DNA from: Stenotrophomonas sp. WZN-1
Lineage (GTDB): Bacteria; Pseudomonadota; Gammaproteobacteria; Xanthomonadales; Xanthomonadaceae
Reading direction: 5' to 3'
Assembly: GCF_002192255.1 (NCBI RefSeq)
Contig: NZ_CP021768.1
Coordinates: 316,001-380,000 of the forward strand
Length of the DNA stretch: 64,000 nucleotides
This document shows, in pieces, positions 17,077-25,557 of this stretch. The translations under genes were made by a program, and so were the position numbers. The notes below the pieces were generated by a model. It worked only from the letters and a program-made list of their open reading frames with translations. It did no database searches and was not told where the DNA came from. The stretch's first letter is position 1. Each line of letters starts with the position of its first letter.

Positions 17077-18291
17077 ATGATCGGCAGCGATCGTCCCCGC
17101 CTGGATCCTCCCGTGCCACCGAGCTGGCTTGCCTCCCTGCTGCGCCCCGCGCCGGATTCGGCAGTGGCCGAGCTGCTGCGACGTGGCAAATCGCCCTGGA
17201 GCAGTGCGATCCACCTGCTGTGGTCGGTATGGATCTTCCTCACCCCGGTGCTGGGGAACGGCTTCACCCTGCGCTGGCTGTTGCTGACCCTGGTCAGCTA
17301 TCCGCTGTTCCTGCTGTTCTACGCCAAGGTGATGCTGGCGCCACGGCACCATGCATGGCGCTATGCGCTGGGCATGATCGTGATGGCCCTGGTACTGCTG
17401 CCGTGGTATCCCTCGGGACTGAGCTATTTCGTGTTCGGCTGCGTGATGATCCGCATGAGCAGCCGCGGCGGCTGGTGGCGGTACCTGCTGCAGCTCACCG
17501 GGCTGAACCTTCTGTTCTGCAGCACCGCGCTGTACTTCGGTTACCCGTGGCAGGCCATGGTGTGGATGCCGGCGGTCTCGTTCATCGTCGGGCTGGTGGT
17601 GAACGTGGAGGCCCTGAGCCAGCAGCGCGACGTTGCACTGCAGCTGTCCCAGGACGAGGTGCGGCGGCTGGCGACCACCGCCGAGCGCGAGCGTATCGGC
17701 CGTGACCTGCACGACCTGCTGGGCCATACCCTGTCGCTGATCACGCTCAAACTGGAACTGGCGCGCAAGCTGCACGACCGCGGTGATGCGCGCGCGCGGC
17801 AGGAGATCGGCGAGGCCGAGGACATCGCCCGTGAAGCGCTGGCACAGGTGCGCAGTGCGGTGACCGGCATCCGCGCCAGCGACCTCGCTGGCGAGCTGGC
17901 ATCGGCACGCCTGCTGCTGGAATGCCAGCAGGTACATCTGCAGTACACGGCGCCACCTGCCATGCCGGTGGACGTGGAACGTGGCCTGGCGCTGGTGCTG
18001 CGCGAGGCGGCAACCAACATCGTGCGCCACGCGCAGGCGACCCGGGTACAGGTGGATTTCATGCTTGAGGAACGACAGTTGGCGATGCAGATACGCGATG
18101 ACGGCCGTGGCGGCGTGCAGGCCGAGGGCAATGGACTGTGCGGCATGCGTGAGCGGGCCGCAGCACTGGGTGGCCAGCTGACGCTGCAGTCGCCGCGCGG
18201 GGCGGGCACCGTGCTGACGGTGCGCGTGCCGTTGATGGCCGCGACCACGCCGCTGTCGTCCACGTCGTTGGCGCAGGACGGTGCCGCATGA
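17077..18291 (+). CDS. sensor histidine kinase, DesK/NarL-partner type
   Basis: A 404-residue membrane kinase. About five helices (residues 45-175) have almost no periplasmic loops, as in DesK-like intramembrane sensors. A coiled-coil linker leads to the HisKA_3 box ERERIGRDLHDLLGHTLSL with phospho-acceptor His212. The ATPase has the N-box EAATNIVRHA, DDGRGG and a G2 region NGLCGMRERAAALGG. It starts 6 bp after the ABC permease and overlaps its response regulator by 4 bp, so it probably senses the state of the membrane or the exporter load and controls this operon. Confidence 0.9.
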   Translation: MIGSDRPRLDPPVPPSWLASLLRPAPDSAVAELLRRGKSPWSSAIHLLWSVWIFLTPVLGNGFTLRWLLLTLVSYPLFLLFYAKVMLAPRHHAWRYALGMIVMALVLLPWYPSGLSYFVFGCVMIRMSSRGGWWRYLLQLTGLNLLFCSTALYFGYPWQAMVWMPAVSFIVGLVVNVEALSQQRDVALQLSQDEVRRLATTAERERIGRDLHDLLGHTLSLITLKLELARKLHDRGDARARQEIGEAEDIAREALAQVRSAVTGIRASDLAGELASARLLLECQQVHLQYTAPPAMPVDVERGLALVLREAATNIVRHAQATRVQVDFMLEERQLAMQIRDDGRGGVQAEGNGLCGMRERAAALGGQLTLQSPRGAGTVLTVRVPLMAATTPLSSTSLAQDGAA

Positions 18292-18890
18292 TCCGCATCC
18301 TGCTGGCCGAGGACCAGGCGATGGTACGCGGCGCACTGTCGGCGCTGCTGGGCCTGGAGCCGGATATCGAAGTGCTGGGCAGCGCCGCCGATGGCGAAAC
18401 CGCGTGGCGGATGCTGCAGCAGCTGCAACCGGACATCCTGGTCACCGACATCGAGATGCCCGGCTTGTCCGGTCTGGAACTGGCGCAGCGCATCGCCCGC
18501 CACGAACTGCCGATCAAGGTGGTGATCGTGACCACCTTCGCCCGTGCCGGTTTCCTGCGCCGTGCGCTGGAAGCGGGCGTGCTGGGCTACCTGCTGAAGG
18601 ACGCACCGGCTGAGAACCTGGCCGACGCCCTGCGCAAGGTGAAGCAGGGCATCCGCGCGATCGACCCGCAGCTGGCGCTGGATGCGTGGTCGCAGGCCGA
18701 TCCGCTCACCGACCGCGAACGCCGCGTGCTGCGACTGGCGGGCGAGGGCCGCACCGCCAGCGAGATCGCCGAGCAGCTGGGGTTGTCGCACGGTACGGTG
18801 CGCAATTACCTGTCCGAATGCATCGGCAAGCTGGGCGTGGCCAATCGCATCGAGGCGTACCGGCTGGCGCGGCAGAAGGGATGGCTGTAG
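18288..18890 (+). CDS. response regulator, NarL/DesR type
   Basis: A 200-residue regulator. The receiver has the acidic pair ED (8-9), phospho-acceptor Asp54 (LVTDIEMPG) and lysine in LLKDAP. A LuxR/NarL helix-turn-helix occupies about residues 140-195 (LTDRERRVLRLAGEGRTASEIAEQLG region). It is the partner of the overlapping histidine kinase. Likely targets include its own operon. A REP unit and the 600-bp inverted-repeat element follow. Confidence 0.9.
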   Translation: MIRILLAEDQAMVRGALSALLGLEPDIEVLGSAADGETAWRMLQQLQPDILVTDIEMPGLSGLELAQRIARHELPIKVVIVTTFARAGFLRRALEAGVLGYLLKDAPAENLADALRKVKQGIRAIDPQLALDAWSQADPLTDRERRVLRLAGEGRTASEIAEQLGLSHGTVRNYLSECIGKLGVANRIEAYRLARQKGWL

Positions 18891-18910
18891 GGGCGTGCCC
18901 CAACGCATCG

Positions 18911-18934
18911 GTAGCGCCGGGCCATGCCCGGCGG
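18911..18934 (+). repeat. SMAG-type stem-loop with GTAG head
   Basis: GTAG, then CGCCGGGCCATGCCCGGCGG, a stem with a CAT-type loop, 20 bp after the regulator stop. The same sequence type occurs at 59888-59953. Confidence 0.75.
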
Positions 18935-19531
18935 ATCATTTTCACGACCGCGGAGGGGTGTCACTTTCTTTGCGCGTGCACCACGCTGCAGGAGCAGCGT
19001 GGAACGGCGTAGCCGGCCCGTAGGGTGGCGCACATGGATGTGCGCCATCAAGAAAGTAGCCAAAGAAACGCTCCGCCGGCCGCGAGCCGGTGCGCTTCGC
19101 ACGCCGGTGCCCTGCGCTCCTCGGTCCGTCGAGGGACGGTGCGGGAACTCGCTGCGCTCAGACACCCGCACCTCTTCGCCCTCGCCGGACCTGCGGTGCT
19201 CGGCTCGCTTGAAGGCGGACTGGAAGGTCAAGGTCAAGGTCAAGGTCAACGGCAACGGCAACGGCAACCACGCATAGCGTGGTTCTACTGGGTGCAGCTG
19301 TGGCATTTGACCTTGGGCCCGCCATGAGCGAGCCGAGCATCGCAGGGGAATCAGGGGTGAAGAGGCGCCGGTGTTTGAGCGCAGCGAGTTCGGCGCCGTC
19401 CCCTGATTCCCCGAGAAGCGCAGGGCACCGGTGCGTAGCACCGGCTCGCGCTCTGGCGGCGTGTTTCTTTGGTTACTTTCTTTGCACGAGCAAAGAAAGT
19501 GACACCCCTCCGCGGGCGCGGAAACGATCCG
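18932..19531. repeat. 600-bp gene-free element with nested inverted repeats
   Basis: The ends, 18932-18973 and 19490-19531, are inverted copies of 42 bp differing at four positions and sharing CGGAGGGGTGTCACTTTC. A second imperfect pair lies inside: 19049-19093 and 19438-19485, sharing AAAGAAAGTA, CCAAAGAAAC and CGCGAGCCGGTGC. A third, GGGGAATCAGGGG (19345-19357) and CCCCTGATTCCCC (19400-19412), encloses GGCGCCG/CGGCGCC. No credible gene lies within. A GTAG-headed hairpin (TGGCGCACAT / TGTGCGCCA) is at 19020-19048. It resembles a non-autonomous mobile or structural repeat, but no target-site duplication was identified. Confidence 0.65.
19224..19268 (+). repeat. hexanucleotide tandem repeats
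   Basis: Four copies of AAGGTC run directly into three copies of AACGGC plus AAC. This sits in the middle of the palindromic element. Such short tandem units can change in copy number by slippage. Confidence 0.85.
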
Positions 19532-19554
19532 CCGGGAACTCCCGGCGAACCCGC

Positions 19555-20091
19555 TCAATCCTTCCCGCGCGCCATCGCCTGGAACACCCCATCACGCCGC
19601 ACCCACAGGTGGAACAGCGCCGCACCCACATGCATCAGTACCGTGGCGAACAACACATACGCCAGCAGGCTGTGCGCGTTACGCAACGCGGCGTACAGCG
19701 CCGGGGTATGCGGCACGATCGGCGGCAGGTGCAGGCCGCCCCACAGCACGATCGGATAACCGCCAGCCGACAGCATCGCCCAGCCGATCAGCGGCATTGC
19801 CAGCATCAGTGCGTACAGCATCCAGTGCGAGGCCTTGGCCGCCATCACCTGCCACACCGGAAGATCCGCCGGCAGTGGCGGCGGGCGATGGCGCAGCCGG
19901 TTGTACAGGCGCAATAGCACCAGTACGCCGAGGGCGATGCCCAGTGGGCGGTGCAGGTCGATCAGCATCGGCCGCAGGTGCAGCGAGGCGACCATGGTCA
20001 CGCCGATGACCAGCATGGCGATGATCATCAGCGCCATGGACCAGTGCAGCACGCGCGCGAGCAGGTTGAAGTGGCCGTTGCCGGTGCTCAT
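19555..20091 (-). CDS. cytochrome b561 family protein
   Basis: A 178-residue, four-helix diheme cytochrome b of the CybB/b561 family. Candidate heme ligands are His16 (VLHWSMAL), the histidine in LIDLHRPLG, that in ASHWMLYAL and that in LMHVGAALFHLW. It passes electrons from quinol in the inner membrane. It overlaps the catalase-like gene by 4 bp (ATGA), and this pairing suggests it supplies or drains electrons for that membrane-anchored heme enzyme. That link is inferred from position and known co-occurrence. Confidence 0.9.
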   Translation of the reverse strand: MSTGNGHFNLLARVLHWSMALMIIAMLVIGVTMVASLHLRPMLIDLHRPLGIALGVLVLLRLYNRLRHRPPPLPADLPVWQVMAAKASHWMLYALMLAMPLIGWAMLSAGGYPIVLWGGLHLPPIVPHTPALYAALRNAHSLLAYVLFATVLMHVGAALFHLWVRRDGVFQAMARGKD

Positions 20092-21191
20092 CGTGCGGCC
20101 TCCTTCGGTTGCTCGACGTTGCCGGTGGCGCGCTCGCGTTCGCGGCGGTTGAAGGACTGCGAGTACACGGCGGAGCGGGCCGCCAGGATCGGATCGTCAC
20201 TGCCACGCACGCCACTGGGCAGGATCAGCGGATCGAAATTGATCTGCCCGCACGCGCCCTGTTCCTGCGACTGCATGCGGTCCAGGCTGAGTACGCCGGC
20301 CACCACCTGATCACGCGACTCGGGCCACGGCACCGACGGATCATCGATGGCATCGCCGGGCTCGGCGGTGGTCACGACCAGGTTCCAGCGCACCGGGCCG
20401 CTGGCCAGGCGCTGCTGCAGTTCCTGGCTGAGGAAATCGACGCTGGCCTGCTTGCGGGTTTCCGCATCCATCTCCACCACCGGCGCCTGCGGTTGCCAGC
20501 GCCAGCGCACCGCGCGTTTCTGCCCCTGCGCGTTGGTGAACCAGAAGCTGTTGACGCTGTTGAAGGTGGTGTCGGCCCAACTGCTGGTCCACGGCGCCGT
20601 CTTGGCCCACTGCTGGAAGGCCTGTGCACTGGGGTACTTGGCCAGCACCGCGGCCATCTTCTGCGGGTCGGGCTTGCCGGTAGCCGGGTCGGGAATGGAG
20701 GCGCGCGTCTGCTCGTAGAACGCCTCGGCGTTGGGCACGGCGAAGAACGGGAAGCTGTTCATCGCCATGCGCCATTCCTGGCCATCATCGCTGACCATCT
20801 GCACTGCGAGGCTGCGTACGCGCGCGGTGTTGTCGGCGCCGTACGGGTCGCCGCCGCCGATCGACAGGCGGCCCATCACCGGCACGCGGCGTTGCGAGAA
20901 CACCCGTGCACTGGACAGGGTGGGGGCCTGCGCGCTGGGTTCGAACCAGCCGCTCACGCAGATGCCCTTGCTGTGCGCGCGGCGGAAGCCGGGATGGGCC
21001 GGTCCGGTGGCCTCGATGGTGTCGGTGAAGCGCTGTGCGGTGAGGCGGTCGCCAATCCAGCCGGCCAGCCAGGCAAAGGCCAGCGCGACAGCACCCAGGA
21101 TGAGCGCGATCAGTGCGATCCAGAGCAGCGGCGAATGCCTGCGCGGAGCGCCCGCTGCCTGGCCGGCGCGGGTGTAGCGGAAGAGCGACAT
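20088..21191 (-). CDS. membrane-anchored catalase-family peroxidase
   Basis: A 367-residue catalase-related protein. An N-terminal membrane helix (about residues 20-45) anchors it with the heme domain in the periplasm. The distal histidine is in GPAHPGFRRAHSKG, and the proximal heme tyrosine is expected in ILAARSAVYSQSFNRR near the C-terminus. It is shorter than true catalases (about 480 residues or more), as in the SrpA-like peroxidase subfamily. It likely removes peroxide or peroxidises organic substrates with the cytochrome b encoded next. The start MSLFRYTRAG fits a membrane anchor; an upstream in-frame ATG adds 16 residues. Confidence 0.87.
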   Translation of the reverse strand: MSLFRYTRAGQAAGAPRRHSPLLWIALIALILGAVALAFAWLAGWIGDRLTAQRFTDTIEATGPAHPGFRRAHSKGICVSGWFEPSAQAPTLSSARVFSQRRVPVMGRLSIGGGDPYGADNTARVRSLAVQMVSDDGQEWRMAMNSFPFFAVPNAEAFYEQTRASIPDPATGKPDPQKMAAVLAKYPSAQAFQQWAKTAPWTSSWADTTFNSVNSFWFTNAQGQKRAVRWRWQPQAPVVEMDAETRKQASVDFLSQELQQRLASGPVRWNLVVTTAEPGDAIDDPSVPWPESRDQVVAGVLSLDRMQSQEQGACGQINFDPLILPSGVRGSDDPILAARSAVYSQSFNRRERERATGNVEQPKEAAR

Positions 21192-21298
21192 GGTCGGGTT
21201 CCTGCCTTCACGGAGCGTGTGGGTGGTCGACCCACACATCCTCGCAGAACCCGGCCGGGGCCGAAATTCAATTTTTCGTCAGATTTGCCGGGGACGGC

Positions 21299-21319
21299 GT
21301 GCCGACCATCGGTCGGCAC
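21299..21319. repeat. REP-like palindrome
   Basis: GTGCCGACC-ATC-GGTCGGCAC, a 9-bp perfect stem just beyond the stop of the M17 aminopeptidase gene. It lacks a GTAG end and a T-run. It could protect or end that transcript. Confidence 0.55.
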
Positions 21320-21327
21320 CCACCCGA

Positions 21328-22695
21328 TCAGCTGTAGCGCTGCTTCAGCATCGCCCACGCCGAACGCAGTGCCAGCGCTTCGCCACCGGCCGGACGGCCC
21401 GGGCGTTCGCCATCATTCCAGGCGTACACGTCCAGGTGCGCCCAGCGCTGGCCGTCTTCCAGGAAACGCTCGAGGTACAGCGCGGCGGTCACCGAGCCGG
21501 CCATGCGCGAACCGGCGTTGGCGAGGTCGGCGATGCCGCTGCTCAGGTAACGCAGGTAGGGGCGCCACAACGGCATGCGCCAGACCGGGTCGCGGGTCGC
21601 GTCGCCGGCCTGCAGCCACTGCTGGGCCACGCTGTCGTCATTGCTGAAGAGCGCCGGCAGGTCCGGGCCCAGTGCGATGCGTGCGGCACCGGTAAGGGTG
21701 GCGAAGTCCAGCACCAGGTCCGGCTTCTGCTCACCGGCGAAGGTCAGCGCATCGCACAGGATCACGCGGCCTTCGGCATCGGTGTTGTCGATCTCCACGC
21801 TCAGGCCCTTGCGGGTGGCGATCACTTCGCCCGGGCGGAAGGCATCCGGACCGATCGCGTTTTCCACCGCCGGCACCAGCAGGGTCAGGCGCACCGGCAG
21901 CCCGCGTGCCATCACCAGGCCGGCCAGCGCCAGTGCATGCGCGGCGCCGCCCATGTCCTTCTTCATGTTGCGCATGCCGTCGGCCGGCTTGATGTCCAGG
22001 CCGCCGGTATCGAAGCACACGCCCTTGCCGACCAGCACCAGTGCCGGATCGGTGTCCTTGCCCCAGCGCAGCACCACCAGACGCGGCGCGCGGTGCGATG
22101 CACGGCCCACGGCGTGGATGGCCGGGAAGTTCTGCTTCAGCAGCTCATCGCCGGTGATCGCTTCGACCTGCGCGCCATGCGCATCGGCCAGGGCGCGTGC
22201 GGCGTCTTCCAGCTGCTGCGGGCCCATGTCTTCGGTCGGCGTGTTGACCCAGTCGCGCACGCGCAGGCTGGCGGCGATCAGATCGGCCACTTCGCCGGTC
22301 GGCTCAGCCACCAGGCGCGCAGGTGCGCGGTTGCGCTTGCGGTAGCGGTCGAAGCGGTAGCTGCCCAGGCCCCAGCCCAGCTGCAGCAGGGCCAGTTCAG
22401 CGGCCGGCAGTTCGCTGGCCAGCTGCCACACGCTGCCCTCCGGCAGGGCGTGCGGGGCATGCGCATAGCTGTAGGCATCACCACGATCACCCACACCCAT
22501 CACCGCACCGACCAGGCCATCGGTGCCGGGCAGCAGGGCCACGCTGTGTGCGCCGGCGGTGAAACCCTGCGATGCCAGCCAGGCCTGGGTGGCGGCTGGC
22601 TGGCCGTCCTTCCAGGCGGCGAACTGCTCGCGGTCCAGCACGTACAGCGGTAGCGCTGCGGCGGTGTCGGTGGTGAAACCAGTGATCTCGCTCAT
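21328..22695 (-). CDS. M17-family leucyl aminopeptidase
   Basis: A 455-residue cytosolic aminopeptidase. The M17 dizinc site is intact: Lys224 and Asp229 (VGKGVCFDTGG), Lys236, Asp247 (MKKDMGG), and Asp306, Glu308 and Arg310 in the signature NTDAEGR (304-310). It resembles the shorter PepB/LAP branch rather than long PepA. It frees N-terminal residues from peptides. The HAD phosphatase gene ends 3 bp from its start on the same strand, so the two are cotranscribed with HAD first. Confidence 0.92.
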   Translation of the reverse strand: MSEITGFTTDTAAALPLYVLDREQFAAWKDGQPAATQAWLASQGFTAGAHSVALLPGTDGLVGAVMGVGDRGDAYSYAHAPHALPEGSVWQLASELPAAELALLQLGWGLGSYRFDRYRKRNRAPARLVAEPTGEVADLIAASLRVRDWVNTPTEDMGPQQLEDAARALADAHGAQVEAITGDELLKQNFPAIHAVGRASHRAPRLVVLRWGKDTDPALVLVGKGVCFDTGGLDIKPADGMRNMKKDMGGAAHALALAGLVMARGLPVRLTLLVPAVENAIGPDAFRPGEVIATRKGLSVEIDNTDAEGRVILCDALTFAGEQKPDLVLDFATLTGAARIALGPDLPALFSNDDSVAQQWLQAGDATRDPVWRMPLWRPYLRYLSSGIADLANAGSRMAGSVTAALYLERFLEDGQRWAHLDVYAWNDGERPGRPAGGEALALRSAWAMLKQRYS

Positions 22696-22698
22696 GCG

Positions 22699-23418
22699 TC
22701 AGGTACTCCGGGATGCGGCGGCGTCGAGGTTGGCGTCCAACCAGTCGGCCAGGCCGGTAAGGGTGTCGAACTGCAGGTCCGGCTGCAGCTGCGGATGGGT
22801 CCAGGTGGCTGCTTCGCGGTTGATCCAGCACCCGCGCAGGCCGGCGGCGATCGCCCCGGCCACGTCCATCTCGGCATGGTCGCCGACATGCAGTACCTGT
22901 GCCGGTGCCACACCCAGGCGGGCGCAGGCGGCGTGGAAGATGCTCGCCTCGGGCTTGGCTGCGCCGTGCTCGCGCGCGCCCAGCTGGAAGGCGAAATGAT
23001 GGGCCAGGCCGATCCGCTCCAGATCGGCGTTGCCATTGCTCAGCGCTGCCACCGGCACCCGCGCGGCAATCCGCGCCAACGCATCGATCGCATCGGGGTA
23101 GCACTCGACCTGGTTGCGTGCGGCGAAGAACACGTCATACGCCGGTTCCAGCAGATCGAGGCTGGCGCCGCTGCTGTGCAGGGCTTCGTGCAGGGTCAGC
23201 CGGCGCAGCGCGCTCAGGTCGTGGTGGAGGTGCGGATGGGCGTGGTACAGGCGCTCGCGCAGTTCGCGCATCACCGCCACCGGATACATCGCAGCGGTGG
23301 CGGGGCTGTGTTCACGCATCCACTCGTGCAGGACCAGGTCGATGCGGGCGCCGATCGGAGCGAACGGCCACAGCGTGTCGTCAAGGTCGAGAGTGATGGC
23401 TTGGACGGGGAAATTCAC
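22699..23418 (-). CDS. HAD-superfamily phosphatase, YigB type
   Basis: A 239-residue HAD hydrolase. Motif I is LDLDDTLW (nucleophile and acid aspartates near residues 10-14), motif II the serine in ALSNGNAD, motif III the lysine in GAAKPEASIF and motif IV HVGDHAEMDVAGA. The helical cap between motifs I and II marks subfamily IA. YigB-like enzymes dephosphorylate FMN and other small phosphates; the true substrate here is unknown. It is 3 bp upstream of the M17 peptidase gene and 31 bp from the permease gene. Confidence 0.88.
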   Translation of the reverse strand: MNFPVQAITLDLDDTLWPFAPIGARIDLVLHEWMREHSPATAAMYPVAVMRELRERLYHAHPHLHHDLSALRRLTLHEALHSSGASLDLLEPAYDVFFAARNQVECYPDAIDALARIAARVPVAALSNGNADLERIGLAHHFAFQLGAREHGAAKPEASIFHAACARLGVAPAQVLHVGDHAEMDVAGAIAAGLRGCWINREAATWTHPQLQPDLQFDTLTGLADWLDANLDAAASRST

Positions 23419-23449
23419 CCCGCCATTCTACGCCTGCCCGCGCGGGCTT

Positions 23450-24559
23450 TCATTCCAGCAGCCGGGCCCAGCCCTGCATGCCGTCCAGTCGCGCCAGCAC
23501 CAGCTTGATGCAGACCAGCAGCGGCACTGCCAGCAGCAGGCCGATCATGCCCCAGGCCCAGCCGAACACCATCAGCGCCAGGATCAGCACCAGCGGCGAC
23601 AGCTTCATGCGCCGGCCCAGTACGATCGGGGTCACCATCTGCCCTTCCAGGGTGTGCAGGGCCAGATAGGCCGCGGCTGGCAGCAGGGCCTGCAGCGGGT
23701 CGCGGAATTCCACGAAGCCCATCAGCAGCATCAGCGCCACGCCGATCAACGGACCCACATACGGAGCAAAATTCAGCAGTGCGGCCACCGTGCCCCACAA
23801 CAGCGCTTCCTGCAGGCCGATGCCGAGCAGCATCAGTATGCCGGCGAACACCAGCCCGACCAGGGTGTTGATCACGCTGATGGTCAGCACATAGCGCGAA
23901 ACCTCGCGCTCGATCGAACGCAGGATGTCGGTGGTGAAACGCTGCTGCTGGCGGTTCGGGAACAGGGCGATCGCCGCGCGCTGCAGGCTCTGCCCGTAGA
24001 TCATGAAGAACAGGGTCAGCAGCACCACCGCCAGCACCGAGGCGGCCAGCCGCGGCGCACGGGTCAGCATGCGGTACGGGTCGTCCAGCTGGGCGCGGAT
24101 CACCTGCACCTTGCGGTTGCTGTCGCCACCGGCAACACGGGCGAAGTTTTCCGCGGCCTGGTTGGCCTGCTGCACCGGCTTGGTCAGGTCCTGCACCTGG
24201 CGGGCAACCTTGCGCAGCTGCTGCGGTGCTTCCTGCGCCCATTCCATCGCCGGGCCGATCAACTGCACCGCCAGCGAACCGGTCACGCCCAGGCCCGCAC
24301 CGAGGATCAGCAGTGCGCCCAGCGCACGCGGAATCCACAGCTTCTGCAGCAGGCGCAGGATCGGGTTGCCGACCAGCGCGAAGAATATCGCCAGCAGCAC
24401 CGGCAGGATGATGTCCTGCGCCGCCCACAGCGTGTAGCCCACCGCCAGGGTTGCCAGCACCACCAGCGACATTGGCCCGCGCGGGCGCGAGGGGGGCGGC
24501 AGCGGCGCTTCCGCATGCTGCGGATCGGCCGGTGACGGGGACAGGAGGGACTCGCTCAT
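23450..24559 (-). CDS. AI-2E family transporter (UPF0118)
   Basis: A 369-residue membrane protein with about seven to eight helices. It shows the family features: paired N-terminal helices (residues 30-85), a soluble central segment (about 95-160), and the conserved LLNFAPYVGPLIG and late LEGQMVTPIVLGRRMKLSPL. Members were named for TqsA-type AI-2 export, but many are now thought to be Na+/H+ antiporters or general permeases, so no substrate is assigned. The ATG at 24559 fits the family; the frame extends upstream without similarity. Confidence 0.87.
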   Translation of the reverse strand: MSESLLSPSPADPQHAEAPLPPPSRPRGPMSLVVLATLAVGYTLWAAQDIILPVLLAIFFALVGNPILRLLQKLWIPRALGALLILGAGLGVTGSLAVQLIGPAMEWAQEAPQQLRKVARQVQDLTKPVQQANQAAENFARVAGGDSNRKVQVIRAQLDDPYRMLTRAPRLAASVLAVVLLTLFFMIYGQSLQRAAIALFPNRQQQRFTTDILRSIEREVSRYVLTISVINTLVGLVFAGILMLLGIGLQEALLWGTVAALLNFAPYVGPLIGVALMLLMGFVEFRDPLQALLPAAAYLALHTLEGQMVTPIVLGRRMKLSPLVLILALMVFGWAWGMIGLLLAVPLLVCIKLVLARLDGMQGWARLLE

Positions 24560-24626
24560 CGACGCACCAGCCGGGAAGGGGAGCGCATTATCCGCCGGCC
24601 GCGATCGGCGCGGCGGATGCCGTGAA

Positions 24627-25082
24627 TCAACGTTCGGACAGCTCGGTGGCCGCTTCGGCCGGGCGCGGTTCGCGCAGTTCCGGTTCGGGTTCCGGGCGTG
24701 GTGCCGGTGCAGCCGGTGCTTCAGCAGCGGAGGCCGCCGCTGAAGCCTGTTCGCTGGCCTCGCCGGCTTCTTCGGCCGCGTCGTCGGCGGTGGCGGCCGC
24801 CTGCGCCGCCATCGCCGTGGCGAAGGCAGCCTGCGCGCTGGCAAACAGGTTCGAGACCGAACCCACCATCTGCAGCCAGCGGGCACCGTTGGCCTTGCCC
24901 GGCACTTCCAGCTTGCCGGCAATGAAGCCACCGGCCAGGCCGACCACCACGATGCGCAGTGGCGACCAGCCCTGGCGCCAGACCTGGCTGAGCGTGGACC
25001 AGTGGTCCTGGGTCTCGACCAGGCGCACGGTCACCACCTGTTCGCAGCGTTTCACCCGCCGCTGCAGCGCACCGAACTTCAT
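24627..25082 (-). CDS. membrane-associated protein in a yqjDEK-like operon
   Basis: A 151-residue protein. An N-terminal basic helix (FGALQRRVKRCEQVV) precedes one hydrophobic segment (SPLRIVVVGLAGGFIAG, about residues 42-58). The C-terminal half is an Ala/Glu/Pro-rich tail, probably disordered. It overlaps the DUF1469 gene by 4 bp. In layout it corresponds to yqjK of the E. coli yqjCDEK cluster, although I see only weak sequence resemblance. Function unknown. Confidence 0.65.
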   Translation of the reverse strand: MKFGALQRRVKRCEQVVTVRLVETQDHWSTLSQVWRQGWSPLRIVVVGLAGGFIAGKLEVPGKANGARWLQMVGSVSNLFASAQAAFATAMAAQAAATADDAAEEAGEASEQASAAASAAEAPAAPAPRPEPEPELREPRPAEAATELSER

Positions 25083-25549
25083 GGCTTGCCCTCCGGCAAC
25101 TGCACATCGGCATCGGGGTCGTCTTCGCTGGGCTCGTCGAACAGGCCCAGGCGTGACAGCTGGCGCCGGGTGGCGTGCATGCCGGTGTGGTGGAAGAAGT
25201 AGGACACCCGCCAGATCGCATAGCCGGTGACGGCCAGGCTCAGCAACGAGGTGATCAGCAGCGCCTGCAGCCAGCTCAGGCCCCAGCTCTGCAGCAGGGC
25301 GATGAGGGTGGCGGCCATCAGCAACCACGCCGACGCACCGAACACGATCGCCACGCCGGCCCAGGCCAGCGCACGACCGAACGCGCTGCGTGCCAGCGCG
25401 AAGTCGGCCGAGGCCAGGCGGCGCAGCGACCGCAGTGAATGCTTGGCCGAATCGGCGGCGGCACGACCGGCCGCGCCGACCTGGCGGATGCTCTCATCCA
25501 GCGGCGGGGTGGCCGCCGGATCAGGGGCTTGCGCGTTGTCTTCGCTCAC
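25079..25549 (-). CDS. DUF1469 / holin-X-like membrane protein (YqjE type)
   Basis: A 156-residue protein with two adjacent membrane helices (about residues 62-85 and 92-112) between a helical N-terminus and an acidic tail. The layout matches the YqjE/DUF1469 family, often annotated as phage holin although it is a bacterial inner-membrane protein. It lies 8 bp after the yqjD-like gene and overlaps the following gene by 4 bp. In E. coli the yqjD/yqjE pair is growth-phase controlled; a membrane-stress or ribosome-tethering role is only inferred. Confidence 0.78.
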   Translation of the reverse strand: MSEDNAQAPDPAATPPLDESIRQVGAAGRAAADSAKHSLRSLRRLASADFALARSAFGRALAWAGVAIVFGASAWLLMAATLIALLQSWGLSWLQALLITSLLSLAVTGYAIWRVSYFFHHTGMHATRRQLSRLGLFDEPSEDDPDADVQLPEGKP

Positions 25550-25557
25550 GCCGCGGC

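Noticed and set aside
15970..18336. 788-residue minus-strand frame opposite the ABC-2/two-component operon
   Set aside because: Gln/His/Arg-rich shadow of the coding strand in high-GC DNA; no recognisable fold.
18932..19531. CRISPR array or transposase-bearing insertion sequence
   Set aside because: There are no regularly spaced direct repeats with spacers and no transposase frame; only inverted repeats and a short hexanucleotide array.
18891..19554. Small reading frames within the palindromic element
   Set aside because: They have biased, arginine-rich or repetitive sequence, no good ribosome sites and overlap the inverted repeats.
25079..25549. Possible prophage because of a holin-like protein
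   Set aside because: The gene belongs to the YqjE/DUF1469 family in a yqjD-type operon; no other phage genes, attachment sites or integrase are near.
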